NCBI RefSeq assembly: GCF_000213175.1
Contig: NW_009799103.1
Span: 1,438,977-1,502,976 of the forward strand
Length of the DNA: 64,000 bases
Direction: 5' to 3'
Source: Neurospora tetrasperma FGSC 2508
Lineage: Eukaryota > Ascomycota > Sordariomycetes > Sordariales > Sordariaceae
The notes under the pieces were generated by a model. The model was not told the DNA's origin, did not search any database, and saw only the letters and a program-made list of their open reading frames with translations. The position numbers and the translations under genes were made by a program. Shown piece after piece: positions 1 through 13,300 of this stretch. Positions within the stretch are counted from its first letter, which is position 1. Each line of letters starts with the position of its first letter.

Positions 1-789
1 CAATCTTTTTGTCTTTTTCCTCCTTTTCGTATCCTGCTCCTTGATGTCTCATTTCGAATTTGTTGTTATCTACCCATCTTTTTAATTGAGCTTCCCCATA
101 GGTTTCCACAACAAGTCCCTCCTTACCGTCCACTCGGTCCTTCAGGAAACATCCTCCTGCTAACAGCGACCTCCGTAAGTAAGTCTCCCATTTTTTTCAT
201 CACCATCTGTTTCCAACAACTCGTCATCCCTTCCCGGCGCCCCCACCACGTTCGCCACAATAGGCAATTACTACCTCCTTCCCGTAACTCTCGACTTGTA
301 CTCTGCGCCCCCAAAAGACCAGCGGGGCTGAGCGAAGGGGAATGGCGCAGGGATTTTGGCCGTTGTGCTTTGCTGCATCGGCGGAAGTCAGAGGTAATGT
401 CATAAAGGGAGAAGTAATATGTGCGCGCGATGACATCTTGGAATGGGTCGAGGCTGGGATCAGTGTCAGGCGGGTGGGTGTGTTTCCAGGCGTCACGGAT
501 AGGGAACTACGATATGGAAGCAGGGAAAAACAGCCGCAAATGTTCGATAAGGGCACGAAGAAGCCGTATCTGTTGGGGGTTGGCGGTGGAAGGAATTGAC
601 CGGCTGGACGGAAGGATCCAGAGTAAAACAGAATGACGGTCAGAAAAAGCGTCTGCCCTTGCAGGTTACATTCACTGGACGGTGGCTGACCGCGGTCTGT
701 TGGCAAACCTATACCTATTATCGATTATACGCCTAACAAATGCACGAATTACTCACTGATTAGTACTGATAGGGTGATATAAAAGCGCT
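1..789. other. Intergenic, no supported gene
   Basis: This stretch holds no coding region I can support. An open frame of about 160 codons on the minus strand (224-706) has no recognisable domain and no splice logic. The stretch lies downstream of the minus-strand transporter, so part of it is probably that gene's 3' untranslated region. Confidence 0.5.
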
Positions 790-2780
790 TCATAGGATCA
801 TCTTGAAAGCTGGGTCTCTGTCGTCCCCACAGCCTTCGTATTTCTCATACTTCCCAGCGGCTTTGTCCTTGTTGATCTTGTTGCACCAAAGCACATTGGC
901 GAGGACCCTGCAAAGCGTTAGCAAGCATGCTCTTCTACCCAACCGCGCAACCAGCACTTACGCAAACCAAGCATAAACCAGCAGGCCAAGGAGGATCGTG
1001 TGCCCTCTGTGATACAAAGGTCCATCCTTTGGAGGATAAACAAAAGCTGAGATGAGCCTTGGTCAGTGGACGTACTTAGGTAGATAAGGTATATGCGAAT
1101 ACCTACTAGCCACGAAACCGCCCGCGTTTCCAATAACAAGCTGCAAAGCTGAAGTGGTAGCTCGCTTGTAGTGCCCAGCAGAATTGTTGGAGTTCCAAAC
1201 GAGAATGCATGGTATGCTGCTGTACATGCCGATCGCCATCAAGGATGTCATAGCAAAGCGAACATGGGCCGAAACGACATTGGCAATAACGGCGTAGCCA
1301 ATGATGGCAATGGGAACAGTGAAGAGCATCATGACGCCCCTGAGTTTGAGGCGATCAGAGGCAAATGCAATGAGAACTACACGTTTGTGTCAGCTGTCAG
1401 TTGGACAGAAACCGAAAATGATATCTACGGAACGGACCTGTGACTGGGGTGGCAACTGCGTATGGGATAACCGACCACAGTTGGGTCTGGTTGGGGTTGG
1501 ATGTGATCTTCAGATCGTTGAGAATGGTTGGGAGCTGAGGCATGTCAGTAATCTTGGTCTCAAGAAGATGGAAAGCGCAGAGCGCACGGCAAACCTACAA
1601 AGAGACCAAAGCTGTAAAGCCCCGCCCCGAGGGAAAAATACGCGGTAGCTGTTAGCCAAACTTGAAGGTTGAAGACGCCACGGTGAACTTCAGACCACTT
1701 GAACCTTTCCTCTCGTTCCAGAACGTGACTGCAAGGCGAGACCAGTTAGCTGAGGATAACTACCCACACATTCTGTCCGCTGTCTTACTTGGTCCTATCC
1801 GCGGTGTCTGCGCCAGTGTCTCCTTGGAGCCTCCTCGCAGCGTATTCCTTCTCCTCCTCGGTCAGGTAGGGAGCAGTAGTTACACTGATTGGAAGCAGGA
1901 GATATGCCACCAGACCTGCCAGTATGGTCTGAAGACATCATAGTTTTAGTCTCGCCCTTCACACAGCTTGCACGGGTGTTAAGGGCTGAACTCACCATCA
2001 ACCCTTCGATGATGAAAATCCATCTCCAACCCTCCAACCCACCACGTGGACCAATAGCAGAAAGCCCCCGCGCTAAAAGACCACCGAATGCACCCGACAA
2101 AGAGGCAGCCGTGTAGAAGATACCCATTCGCAGCGCCATCTCCTGGCGGGTATATAGGCCGGAAAGATAGAGCACAATCCCGGGGAAGAGGCCGCCCTCG
2201 GCGATGCCCAACAGGGCTCGCACGCCGATGAAGCTTCCAAAGTTCTTTACGAATCCTAAGCACATGGTGATAACGCCCCAGACGATGGTGAGCAGGGGCA
2301 GCCAGATCTTGGGCGTAACTTTTTTTAGGAGCAGATTGCTCGGAAGTTCACTAGTGGAACGTTAGTGATGAACCAGTATAGGTTTGTGTTAGTTGTAAGC
2401 GACGGTGGTGTACCTCGCAATGTATGTGGCATAGAAGACTGCCAGACCCTGCGCGTACTGGGTATTGGAGAGGTTAAGATCCTTTTCAAGACCGATAATT
2501 CTGGCGTTGCCGACGTTGGCTCGATCGAGGAACGAGCAGAGAAAGAGGAGGGAAAGGACAGGCAGAACCCTGTGCTTTTGTCAGTTAATGACGTCTGTGT
2601 CCATAAAGACCCTTCAAGATGGATGATAGACGGAATTAACTACCTTGTGTCCATCTTCCATAATATCCGTCTCGTCATATTGCGATGGTATTCACTGTCG
2701 GAGACGGTCCTCTCCATCTTCTCAATGGAGGGCCTCTCACCCATCTTGTCGGCATTCGAAGCATGAGTGTTCGAAGTCAT
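790..2780 (-). CDS. MFS transporter, anion:cation symporter (Dal5/Tna1-like) family
   Basis: This gene encodes a plasma-membrane major facilitator permease of 495 aa. Nine exons can be read on the minus strand: 2780-2644, 2569-2414, 2350-1996, 1928-1789, 1728-1599, 1534-1438, 1376-1107, 1046-962 and 907-790. All junctions keep frame, and most introns show a CTGAC branch site. After a hydrophilic head come the family's hallmark segments: an RVLPVL start of the first membrane helix, LDRANVGNARIIGLEKDL, then GIAEGGLFPG and GWRWIFIIEG near the middle. The C-terminal half has a TAYFSLGAGLYSFGLFLPTI helix. These are typical of fungal carboxylate/vitamin transporters (allantoate, nicotinate, pantothenate). 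The substrate cannot be told from sequence. Length is normal for the family. The start at 2780 is the first ATG in the first open exon. Confidence 0.9.
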
Positions 2781-4754
2781 GTTTCGAAATGTGCGGTTCC
2801 GTCGTGTGCGAAGACTGTGAAGATGGCCAAGCTTGCCAAGCTGGAACAAGCTTTTATATCATCATCGAAGGGGTGACCGTAAAGTCGCGAACTTGCCGAC
2901 CACCCTGATGCAGATCAATAAGCTAGGCCTAGATCGTACATACTGATTGGTCTTGTATCACTTTGGAAGCTCCGAATCCGCTCCGAGTCTGGGGCAATGT
3001 TACGCCTAGAGGTCGATCGCTATTTACGATCATCGGTAACTTTTGTAAAAAAAAAATGTCAGGATACTGAAAAATAACAACCTTTTTTTTCTTCCTTACG
3101 CTGCAGACTGGTACACGACCCATTGAAATGGCGGTAATTACGGGAAATGGAAATTACTGCAAAAACGCGCCAACAGTTTAGAGTTCAGCTGAGTGGACAG
3201 GGAGGGCGGTGTACGACCAACGTTAACTGTTTGTGGTACTGCAACCAAATATCTTTTGTGGAGCGGTGTTTAGGTCTTCTGCGTGTTCCAGTCTTAGGTC
3301 TGGTGTACACTAGTCGTACAGAACTTTGTTGAATTGTTGAGGCTGGGTAATGCTGAACGAAAATGGTGACTGTAGTAGGTAGGTGGTATTTTCAGGGTCG
3401 CAATCAAGTGAGGATGTCGCATTTCGTGGTGGAAGGTGGCGGCAGTCGCGATGAACCAGTCGGCAGTCGTGGTAAAAGCTTAACGGCTTCCGCGTCGGCC
3501 ACCGGCATTTGATTGTCGACGCAGGACAATGAACTGAATGAGTGGGGAAAGCGTCTCCATGTTTATCAACGCAGGAAAGAACAAACAAGATGTGAAAAGA
3601 TAATCCGTTGTGCGCCCTTCCGTCATCACAGCTGCAGCAGCTCCCCGCAACCCTGGCCCGATCCCGGCAAGCGTTCAAAGCGTGGATTCCCATCGCAATG
3701 AGGTTCTAAACCATGTCATGGGTCAATGACCTGAAATGTGTCTCTCGCTATGTGCGACCAAGACGAACAAGTAGTGGTTGATGGAGGAAGCAAGTTGGGA
3801 ACCCGACTGTGCTACTGCAGCGAAAAACAGCATCGAGAGTGATATCTCATCTAGACTGTGCACGACCTGTAGCGGCAGCGGGCGCACCTTGCGCTTCTTA
3901 GATCACACCGTGACATACGACTCGGCGTCGGCAAAGATGAAAGAACGGAAGTTGCTAAAGAGGGACGATTTTGTTGACTGATATCACAAGTTGGTTGGGG
4001 AGCTGATTAATGTTAGGCTCAAGCCGTTCATTTTATTGGTTTCGGGTGTAGAGCCGGTGGCCTGGCGGGCATCTTGGCAGGATCCACTTTTGACTTCACC
4101 TCATGGCACCTTCCCGACGGACCCCGGCGACATCGACCTCCTTCCCTGTCACCGAGAACATAATCAGAAGGCGAGACAAAGTCATAAAGGTGTAGTATTA
4201 GGTAAGCTTGCAACAGATTCCTGGAGATGGGGTGCATTGAAAAGCTGCAACGGCGAAAGATCCACGCTGGCCTGTGAGCCTTGGCGCGAACGAAAGTCTC
4301 ACTGCGACAGCGGGAAGCCGATCTGCTAGACTTCAAGTTGTCAACGTCGCCCTTTGCCTCTGGTACACAACATCTACACCACAGAGACTGCGCGCGAAGC
4401 TAGTAACTATACATATCTCAACCCCCCCCCATGAAATGAACCGTTAACTTGAGCGCCTCTGTGTGGAGAGCGGAATCCCAACTCCCCCGATAACATCCAG
4501 CCCCACACCGGCACCGCGCGGGATCCGCTACTCACTGCAGGTGGTTCAGGTCAGTTGGAGACTCCATGGCGGACATCTCTCTTTGTCTTTAAACAGTCGA
4601 TGATTGTTGCGCTCATCCGGATTTCCAACGCCAAAGTCCAATAATCTCTCCGTCCCAGAACGATCCCGATCCCAGTCACAGGCGCGATCACCGAGCACCG
4701 AGTCTGGATCCGGGTCCAGCAGCCATTCCACTACCACCATCACCTCCACGCCAT
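2781..4754. other. Intergenic, no supported gene
   Basis: About 2 kb with only short overlapping open frames in all directions. The first part should contain the divergent promoter of the transporter, with A/T homopolymer runs near 3048-3090. Serine-rich translated sequence just before 4755 (4604-4798, another frame) resembles the linker of a fungal transcription factor and may belong to the relic that follows. Confidence 0.45.
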
Positions 4755-5271
4755 ATGCCCGTTTTCTCACCGACCGAACGGCTCAACGAAGCATCTGAAC
4801 TTTCTAGCGTAATAACAGCCATAGGAGCCGACTGTACCGAACAAGATGCCGGCAAGCAATCGACGCCACCGACGGTTTTTACGGCAGATCTTCGCTTTAG
4901 GTTGCCAGGTCTCTCATCTCGGCGGCTCGGCCCCGATGCCAAGGCCTTGGTGCTACAGACTTATTTTGACCGTGCAAAGGCCTTCGCTAATCTCGATCTG
5001 CTTGACCTCAACAACATTGTGATTGTCCAAGCCCTATTACTTATGACCGTTTTCTTGTTGGGTACACCCTTTCCTCAAAGATACTGGGACTCTGTTGGTG
5101 TGGCCTGCCGACTTGCTCAGGGTCAGCAGGACCTATGGGACGCCCACCATGACTGCTCATCTTGATGAGCTGGCATTACCGTCCATTGCCGAACTTCATG
5201 ACGTAGAGCCTGACCGCCTGAATAGACCTTCGTCGGATAGTATACCGTCAAAGATGTATTCCTACATATGA
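4755..5271 (+). pseudogene. Relic of a Zn2Cys6-type fungal transcription factor
   Basis: The frame from 4755 to 5165 contains a stretch typical of the fungal_trans regulatory domain: LLDLNNIVIVQALLLMTVFL, a GT..P.RYW motif, and GVACRLAQG. In intact relatives, the RLAQ..GLH region continues for some 40 residues to a (T)(Y/F)GRPTM motif. Here a YGTPTMTAH-like piece follows almost at once, in a different frame (about 5131-5271), so an internal deletion plus frameshift is likely. No Cys6 zinc cluster was found upstream, and stops appear soon after. I read this as a decayed regulator gene of the host. An alternative is an active gene with unusual introns, but no good splice pair restores the missing segment. 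Confidence 0.6.
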
Positions 5272-6508
5272 GAGACGCGTAAATTCCATCATATCCTGGA
5301 TCACGCTGAACGACCTCATGGCGGTGGGACAGGAGAGAAGACAAGTTATTGTCACCCAGCGAACAGCCGCAGGTTCAGAGACGAGGCGGAGCAAAACGGC
5401 TGGGCTCACTCTGCCTTGTCGCTGCGCAAGCGTCATGGAACGTTGAAGAACCACGCCGAGGAGTACCTTGGTGCTTTGATAAAACCGAGATCACCTGGAA
5501 TGAATGCAACATAGAGGTATTTGTCATCGTTGATCGCCTGCACCGCACTCCCGAATCCGAGAGAGAGGCCACCAGCTACATCTGCGGGTGTTTCGATGGA
5601 CATGTCTTGGGCGTGCGCTGGACGGATTCACGCGCTCACACTCGTGATTGTAAGGATCAAGATACATTCTTCGACGCTAAGGAGTACAGGCAATTGTAGG
5701 CATCTGCGCTTGCCATGGTCTCAATTCAATGCACTTACCGTAGAGACTCGATAGATTGGCACATGGCGAGCCCCAGCCCCCTTTGGGCTCCTGACATCAA
5801 TCAGCATAGGTACGGCTTGTGTGTATGTAGAGCCCACGAGATCTCTCTGCACCTGTGCGAGCGTACCTGTGCTGCGTCATGCAATGCAATGAAAAATAAG
5901 TTGAGCGACACTTCTATTGCTGAATCTCCCGGTGAAATATGCATTGTGCGCATGACAGTGTGTGGGCGTTGCGTTAGCTGTTATAAACTGTCAGTCATGC
6001 TCGCCAACCCACGATACTTTGGCCTTCTAATTGTACTGAACTATCGTGAAAACGGACACAATCTGAACCGGACCCGGACATTTTTCTCTCCTTCTTCGGA
6101 AGCCAAAACGTCATGAATATTTACTGAGGAGTGTGTGCTTCGCTGTCATTGCACCTGCCACTCCTGACTGCTGTCTGATTCCAACAAAAAGAAAGAGCGT
6201 CAAGTGTCTCCTCGCCACAGCGACAACTGTTCCACTCTTTCCCTCTCATATTTCATTCTTGTACCGAACCTTCAGCACTTTTCTTCTCCATCAACACCCA
6301 GCTGCTCGCATCTTCTCCATTTTCATCGACGTATATCCAAGGTTAGTCCCATACATTTGAAGCGACTGTAGGATTGAGAACATCGGTAAGGCCTCTTCCT
6401 CCTTCTTTGCTCGGTTCCGGACACTTTCTCCTTTATGCCGGCATACCTAACACTTTCTAGCCTAATCACCCTGCCTCCGCCAGACTTTTCATCCAACAGC
6501 GTCAAAAC
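5272..6508. other. Intergenic, no supported gene
   Basis: This stretch holds possible downstream debris of the transcription-factor relic (to about 5700) and the presumed promoter and pyrimidine-rich 5' leader of the gene at 6509. I see no coherent coding region. Confidence 0.45.
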
Positions 6509-7103
6509 ATGAGTTTCCAGGCCGGCAATACCGACATTGAACGCCTCTTCGAAGAGGCGTGGAGCAAAAGTTGGTACGCCCGCTACAGATGCGCTCGGAG
6601 GAACTTTGCAGGCGCCTGGATGGGGCCCTGTGTTCCCGTCGAGATCGTTGACCTTTGGAAACGTCGCGACTGGTTGGACCTACTCCACGGAACCGGTGGA
6701 GTTCCGGCCGCCAATAGCTATCGCGTCATCATCGAGGCCTTGAAGACCATGCCCGAGTTCGAGAAGGAGATAACAGGCCACCTGTGTGGATCCGTTCCTA
6801 TGGAAGATATGCCATTGCGCGACAGGCCGGATGGGCCATATTGGGGCGCCACACGCGCTTGCAACGTACTACACAAGGATGTCCTCGATTTTGAGTCCCA
6901 GACTGTCAAGGACAGGACCTTGAGGTATGTTCCATGATTATCATCCCCTTGAGAATCAACAATCTCAGCTTGTCATTAACGCCTATATGACTTTGAACAG
7001 TGGCCTCTACGTCGGTCCGTACGCTACCGCACCAGGGAGCGGCGCCGACACACTGAAGGACGAGCCTCCCGTCACAATCGTTCCGGTTTCCGAAGAACAA
7101 TAG
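6509..7103 (+). CDS. Hypothetical protein, two exons
   Basis: I do not recognise this family. Exons are 6509-6924 and 7001-7103, giving 172 aa. The intron has a GTATGT donor and an acceptor at AACAG. The start has a good context (CAAAACATGAG). The product is soluble, with no signal peptide or membrane segment, and is rich in Trp and charged residues: an N-terminal EEAWSKSWYARYRCARR helix-like stretch, and a central LWKRRDWLDLL. One oddity is that after the TAG at 7101-7103 the same frame stays open for another 102 codons, to 7409, with protein-like composition. The annotated stop may therefore be a recent nonsense change or a readthrough stop. Confidence 0.7.
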
Positions 7104-7409
7104 ATCCCGCCGGGTCAACCATTTTTTCTCGCTCACGCGGACATTCAGTCCGCCATCTACGGCTTAGTTGCCAAGCTAGTGAAGGTCAGCGAGCGGACAA
7201 CAAGCAACATTAACTTCAAGCAGTGGGAGCAGCTATCAAGCTTTGACCCAAAGAAAGAATTCGGCAACGTGAGCGAATGCATGGTCGTGTTATGGCAATG
7301 GATAAGAACGAGGAAGCATGTGGTTATCAGGGCTTCAAGGAGATCTTGGAAAGCTCCTCAAAACGCTGCTAGCATCTTCTTTGAGTTCAAGGAAAGCTTA
7401 CTTGTGTAA
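7104..7409 (+). other. Open in-frame extension downstream of the 6509 gene
   Basis: The frame of the preceding exon continues through 102 sense codons after the TAG and closes with TAA at 7407-7409. Its translation has an ordinary globular composition (for example NINFKQWEQLSSFDPKKEF and MVVLWQWIRTRKHVVIR). It has no ATG of its own near its beginning. It could be the lost or conditional C-terminus of the upstream gene, or an open frame by chance. Confidence 0.35.
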
Positions 7410-9095
7410 GGCATTGCGAGAGTGGTGTTCAGAGTTAGTTTTGAAATAAGAACTTCACTTTTACATGCCTCGTGACAAGCGACTTTTGGCTGCATTTGAA
7501 GGTTGATTTCTATGTGAATGGAACAGTGAGACACTGATGAAATCTTTGGAATGCCATCGCTTGTACAGGCCTTCTCCTCAGGCTCGGAAGAAATAATTAG
7601 GCAAGGTTCAAGCAGCAATCTCTCATGCTGCCCACGACCAGATGATCCACGGAAATCACAAGCCTGCCCATCTATCACGCACACCTCGCAGACCCAATTT
7701 CGAACCCCCAGACACAAGAATCCTCAAGCATACCTCCATTAGAACCACGCGAGACAACAAATCCATATTCTTCCAGCAAGGAGAAAGCTTGACGGCCATC
7801 ATGAACTACCGCCCTTACTCTTCCTCCCCCTCCATTCCAGCTTCCCCACGCTCTCCTTCCCCTTTCATTCTCCTTCTCCCTATGCGAACCAGACAACCCT
7901 AAGAGTCACTGTCCCAATTTCTCCTTCCTACTCCCGCTCATGGTCCCGGCCTCCAAGCCTTAGCCCCATATATCCTCCAACCTCTTATCCTCTGCGCGAG
8001 GCCAGCACAGCCGGGTCGAACGAGAGGTTAAGAAGATCGGACAGGGGCATGGAGACTTGGAACTTTTTCACGCTGGGAAGTCGATTGGAAGGGGTCAATC
8101 TATCCATGGTTGCTTCAGAACATACGCAGGAGGTATCAAGCAGCAACCCCAATCCAACTTACTTCGTTTATTTTGATGAGTGGTGAGGACTTCCTCTTTC
8201 AGAAACGTTTTCATGATGAATCCCACCAGGACCGATACTGTCTACCAGGCTGGCAGGCTGAGTCTCATACTCTGTGCCCAAGGAGCCCCTTTTGCGCGCC
8301 CTCAATGCGAATGGAGCCCTGGGGATGAAGAATTGCCCCAGCTGGCGTCAGGGTTAATGTTTAGACTAGTCTTTGGAGGGGCCGGTGAACACTTTCGGAA
8401 CAATCGGATTTGATATTGAATGTTGGGCTGAAGGTCATCGGGACCGGGAGTCTTGACTGTTTAGCTCGAAGGGAAGAAATGTCCAGCGCTGAGAGTGCTA
8501 AGATAACATGCACCTGGCCCCATGTAGCGTTTAGAGGTATGGTCAAACGGGCAATATTATGGAGTCCCCGAGAACACTCGCTCATTCGGCATTATGCCCA
8601 ACGTTCAGTAGCGTTCTAACTTGTATTATTTCAAGTTGATCTTGTGTAGTTATTCCAACTGCATCTGGATATTCTCTTATCATTCCTTGAGTGAAGTGGA
8701 AATTCTGAACCCAAGGGAACAGCCAGGAAGGACAAGGGCATCGCGATTAGCGCTGAAGCTACAGTGGGCTTATCGCGCCGTCCAGTTGACATGGTCCCAG
8801 TTTCTGCTGCAGGAGGCCCGGTGATGATCCACTTTCCATCCTTCATGGATCAACGGGCACTTCCCCTCTCCGCGTTTGCATGTGCCTTTCCCCTCTCCGG
8901 CTGAGTGGCTGTTCGTGGGGGGTCAAGTACTTTTTTTTCCATCAACATAATCTTTTACTTTTACAATGGAATCGACGTCCGGATTTCAGTCCTTCGGCCT
9001 TTGTCCCACTCCTTCCACTTACTGCAGGTGATCCTTCCCATTCCATTTGCCCAATCCCATTCTCCCGCACAACTTTCCGTTCCTGATTTTCCAAC
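7410..9095. other. Intergenic, no supported gene
   Basis: About 1.7 kb without a supported gene on either strand. The last 200 bases, with pyrimidine-rich runs around 8930-9090, look like the promoter and leader of the acidic-box gene at 9096. Confidence 0.5.
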
Positions 9096-10048
9096 ATGTC
9101 TGACTACGACGATGACTACGATTACGACGACTACGACGACTATGAAGACTATGATGACTACGATGGCGAATATGACGACGCAGGGTACGATTATGGCGAC
9201 TACGATCACGATGAACATGACCATCATGGAGCCCATGATCATGACGACCATGATGCTGGCGGGGATGCAGTGGCGGAGGAGTTGACGGCGGGTTTTGCCG
9301 TTATTGAAGAGGTGGAAGATCACCATGATCAGGGCAGCGCTTTCGATGGCAGTGTCCATGAGGAACACACCGGTTATGCTGAGCTCGCTCATTCGGATGA
9401 TGGCTATGAAAATGATGACGATCAAGTCCCTTACTATGGAGTGGTTTCTGGTGGTCCCAGCTATGTTCAAGACCACGATGATTATCCTACATCGCGCTCC
9501 CAATCGCAATACACTCCCTCTGCTCCTCGTGGCTCCGCAGGCTACCCACCATTTGCAGCGAATGGTATGATGGTTGATCCCCAAAGCCACGGCGGGTCCT
9601 ACAGCCAACACCCTTCATCAAGAAGCAGCGGCTATCAATACAATGGCAACCACCATGGTTCTGGCAGATGGAAGCACGGAGAACAATATCAACAACATTA
9701 CAGTGCCGAATATTACGATTCTGTGACGAAACCGGCTTATAGGTAGGTTGAACTCACACATCAGAACTTGCCAATTTCTTAGTTGCCAGGAGTGCTTGCT
9801 TAGAAGGAGCCACACCACTCTAACAGTTGTCGACGATTCACAGGCTCAAAACCCAACCCAGCCACCAGACCCACTATTCACCTTCAGCTACATCCCACCG
9901 CGATGGGCACGGGGGAAGGCACAGATCGGACTTTGAATACTTGCGAGCGTGGAGCGGAAGGCACAACTTTATGGCTTCCTATGGCTTGAAACCTGAACCC
10001 AGTGGATATGAAGAGTCGCGGACTATCATGAACGCACTGAGAGACTGA
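9096..10048 (+). CDS. Acidic Asp/Tyr-rich protein with conserved C-terminal box (paralog 1)
   Basis: Exons 9096-9742 and 9844-10048 encode 283 aa. The intron is phase 2 and ends in CACAG. The first 60 residues are almost only Asp, Tyr, Glu and His, followed by a disordered Ser/His/Gly/Tyr-rich middle. Exon 2 ends in a box of about 37 residues: (F)EY-L-R-x-W-x-G, then FMASYG, then PSGYEES. The same box, at the same place after a phase-2 intron, ends the genes at 20663 and 21481, so the three are paralogs. There is no signal peptide or membrane segment. Function is unknown. The acidic disordered head would suit a nuclear or nucleic-acid/protein-binding role, but that is inference. A RIP-degraded retroelement lies 150 bp downstream. 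Confidence 0.85.
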
Positions 10049-10199
10049 GAAGCTCAAGGATATGGCAGCAGCTATCACTCAGCTTTGGCCACGGCGAATT
10101 CTCCGCGGGTCCATCCCGCTGCAGCAAGAAACGAGGCTACAAACTACTACCCGAGACACCATGGGTGGTGGTAAGATCAACGGCAGGACACGTCTTACC

Positions 10200-10369
10200 T
10201 GTTGAAGTGGAAGGATGGAACGAAGAAATTTGGTAGTAAAATGACTTGATTGAAGGAAGAAAGAAGAAAGGAGTGAACGTAAGGTTCACGAGTTTATATA
10301 CATGACTAGAGTGGATCGGATACCCTTAATAGCCTTCGATAAGGCTAATAGAAGCGATATACTTCAATA
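10200..10369 (-). repeat. Left LTR (3' LTR of the copia fossil)
   Basis: This 170-bp copy matches the right LTR over its whole length without length change. About 21 positions differ and nearly all are transitions, as expected from RIP. The shared core contains a TATATA-AA-like stretch that could have been the element's promoter. Confidence 0.93.
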
Positions 10370-13300
10370 CTCCCCCTCGATCCAATCTAGGAATCGCTTC
10401 CTTCCTTTTCAAGTGCCTTGGTGCTGGAATCTTACAGGCCAGTAAAAAACCCAGTGGGAAAAAAGTCTCTACAACCAACACCTTTCAAAAATAATACTAT
10501 AATTCCTCGCCCTACCATTGTACGTTGGCCCTAATACTTCTATTCAAAAGATCTCAATAAACTAATTCTAGTAATACTGAGAATAAGGTAGAAAAGTAAA
10601 AAATAGGTAAAAAAAAAATAGAAAAATGTGAAAAAAATAAAAGTTATTTGGAAAATTGCAATTTAAATTATTAGGGTATAAGTACCTTAGGGTAAGGGTC
10701 GGTAAATATATAGAGAGAACTATTAATAAAAACCCTTAAGTATATATATTCTACTATTAGGTATTAAGAGTCTATAACGTTTTACTATAGTCCTAATATA
10801 TTTCTAAACTTAATAAAAATATTATAGGGTAATAATTTAATCAAACCGTCAGCTATTTACTCCTTCGTAGAAATATATTTAAAATTAACCTTTCTAGCAG
10901 CCCACTTCTCTCTATAAAAGAATTCTTAGGTATTAATATATTTAATTCTAATATAAAATTAAGGGTTTTTCGTAAGAATGAGAGCTCCCTAATTATTTTT
11001 TATAAATAATTATTGTAATAGGCGAATTTATTATATTAAATTCCTTTAATAACTTTTATAACTATATAACTTTTTTTATAACCTAAATTTATTTAATAAA
11101 TTCTACTTCGTAAAATAAAAGTACTATAATCGCTTATTTCTTTAAATTCTAATTAATAACGCTATTACTGATATTAAAAACGTATTTTAAAGTAAATTGG
11201 TACTTCTAAATATTTCCTACCCAATTTACGTCCGTAAAGCTTAAAAGGTCTTTAATAAGTCCTAAAAAAGTTAATTGGAAATTAATAGTACTCCGTAGGT
11301 ACTTAAAAATACGTTTCATAGTAGTAATATATATTTTTGAAGGTTGTAATATATATTTACTACAGAATAATATAGCGAAAGTAATATTTAATCTAGTACT
11401 TAATATAGTGTATATAAATAAACCGATTGTACTAATATATTATAATTTATCCTTCGGATTAAATTTAAAACCTTTTAGAGGTTTTAGAATTTTATTAATT
11501 TCTATAAGTATAATTATAAATTTTACGTTCCAATAACCAAAAGTACGAATAATCTTTTTAATATATGCCTATTAACTCAAAAAATTAGTATAGTACCGAC
11601 GGTCCCTAGTAACTACTATACCAAAATAAAATAAATATAAGCCCAAATCTAATATTTTGAATCGTTTATTTAATACGCTTTTTAAATTTCGGATCTTTTT
11701 TTAAAAAAAATCTAATAATCAATAAATTATTTATATAAATAGTAATATAAGTATATTCTTTTACAAAAACGCTATCGTCGGCCGTAAATAGAGTAAAGCC
11801 CTATTCCTATAAAAAAGAGGAAAGTATTTAATACCAAATTTATAGTAATTACTTCAAACTATATAGCGCTTTATTTAAATAATAAACTTTATTTAAATCT
11901 TTAATAAAGCCGGGGGATTATTCAATATAAATCTCTTTAATAAGTATATTATATTAAAAGGTAGTATATATATCTATTTATTTATATTCTAAATTTAAAG
12001 TAGCGGTAATCGTACAAATAAGCTTATATTTTATAGATTTAATAACTATAGCGAACGTTTTATTATAATCAATACCTTCTTATTATTCGAATCCTCTTAC
12101 TATCCAACGTACTTTATAATATAAAATTTTACTATTAAAACCTATTTTAACTTTATATACCTATTTTCCTAAGAGCACCCTCCGGCCTAATAGCTTTAAT
12201 ATTAATACCTAAGTCCGATTATCTACGAACGATTTATATTTATTACCTATTATAATATACTATTTGATAATACAAATATCTTTTTTAATTTACCGAAAAA
12301 TTTTAAATTTAAACAGGGCTTCGTCCTCGTCTATAATAATAACTATAATTGTAAAAGCGATATATAATTCTAATATAGTAACTTTAAAAGTAATTTCCTT
12401 AAATTGTATAGTAATATATATATTTAAATACAATTCAGGGTATTTAATATTAATAGTCTAAATATAGCTTTAATTAGTTAAATAAAGGGCGCTTCTAATT
12501 ATAATAGTATTTAGTATTAATAAAAACAATAGGACTAATAATAGTAATAATAAGTTTAGTATAGCGGTTGGTAGTACGGTTAGGAATATAGCGGCCGGTA
12601 ATAATTCTATATTAAGTATATCCTACCTTTATAATTTCAATATACGGAGGGTATAGGGAATTTCTAAATGTAGTATAGGCTCCTTAAATTCTCCTCCTAA
12701 CTATAATATAATAAAGACAACTCCTCCTAAATTATAACCAGAAAATTCTACCGGCGATTAATTTTAATTTTTAGGGCGGCCGTAGGCGGTACGCATATCG
12801 ATAATATATATAAATTATTTATTAAAAATAATATTATTAATAATAAAGATTTTATTGGAATTAGTAAGTATAATATAGTTATACGAACTATTATAGTTAA
12901 AAAACTTATAATAGGTACCTAGGGGTAATATTTTACTATAATACTTATAATTTAAAATATAATAAAAGTTATGAGAACTAAAAATATATAAATATATTAA
13001 ATCGGACTAATCCCCAAATTAGACCTTATATAATATTTTACTAATAATTAAATTAGGGTATCGGTTTCTAATATAATTAATGGATTGGAGCAAATAGGGC
13101 TAATATTTTAATAATAGCCCTATTTATAGTAGGAGGATAGTAATTTATTTTAATAGAATTCTATTTAAACATTTTATAATACTATTCTATTAGTATTACT
13201 CAATTGTAATATAATATAATACAATACTATAATCCTAATACTATTAGCGAAAATAATTATTAGAATTCTCTCCTACTCAATCCAAATAAATATAATAAAT

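Noticed and set aside
224-706. A 160-codon minus-strand frame at the window start
   Set aside because: No recognisable domain, low-complexity Pro/Ser pieces, and no splice partner.
12264-12461. A short frame inside the AT-rich block
   Set aside because: The composition is Ile/Asn/Lys-rich, as any RIP-degraded DNA would give. It is part of the fossil element.
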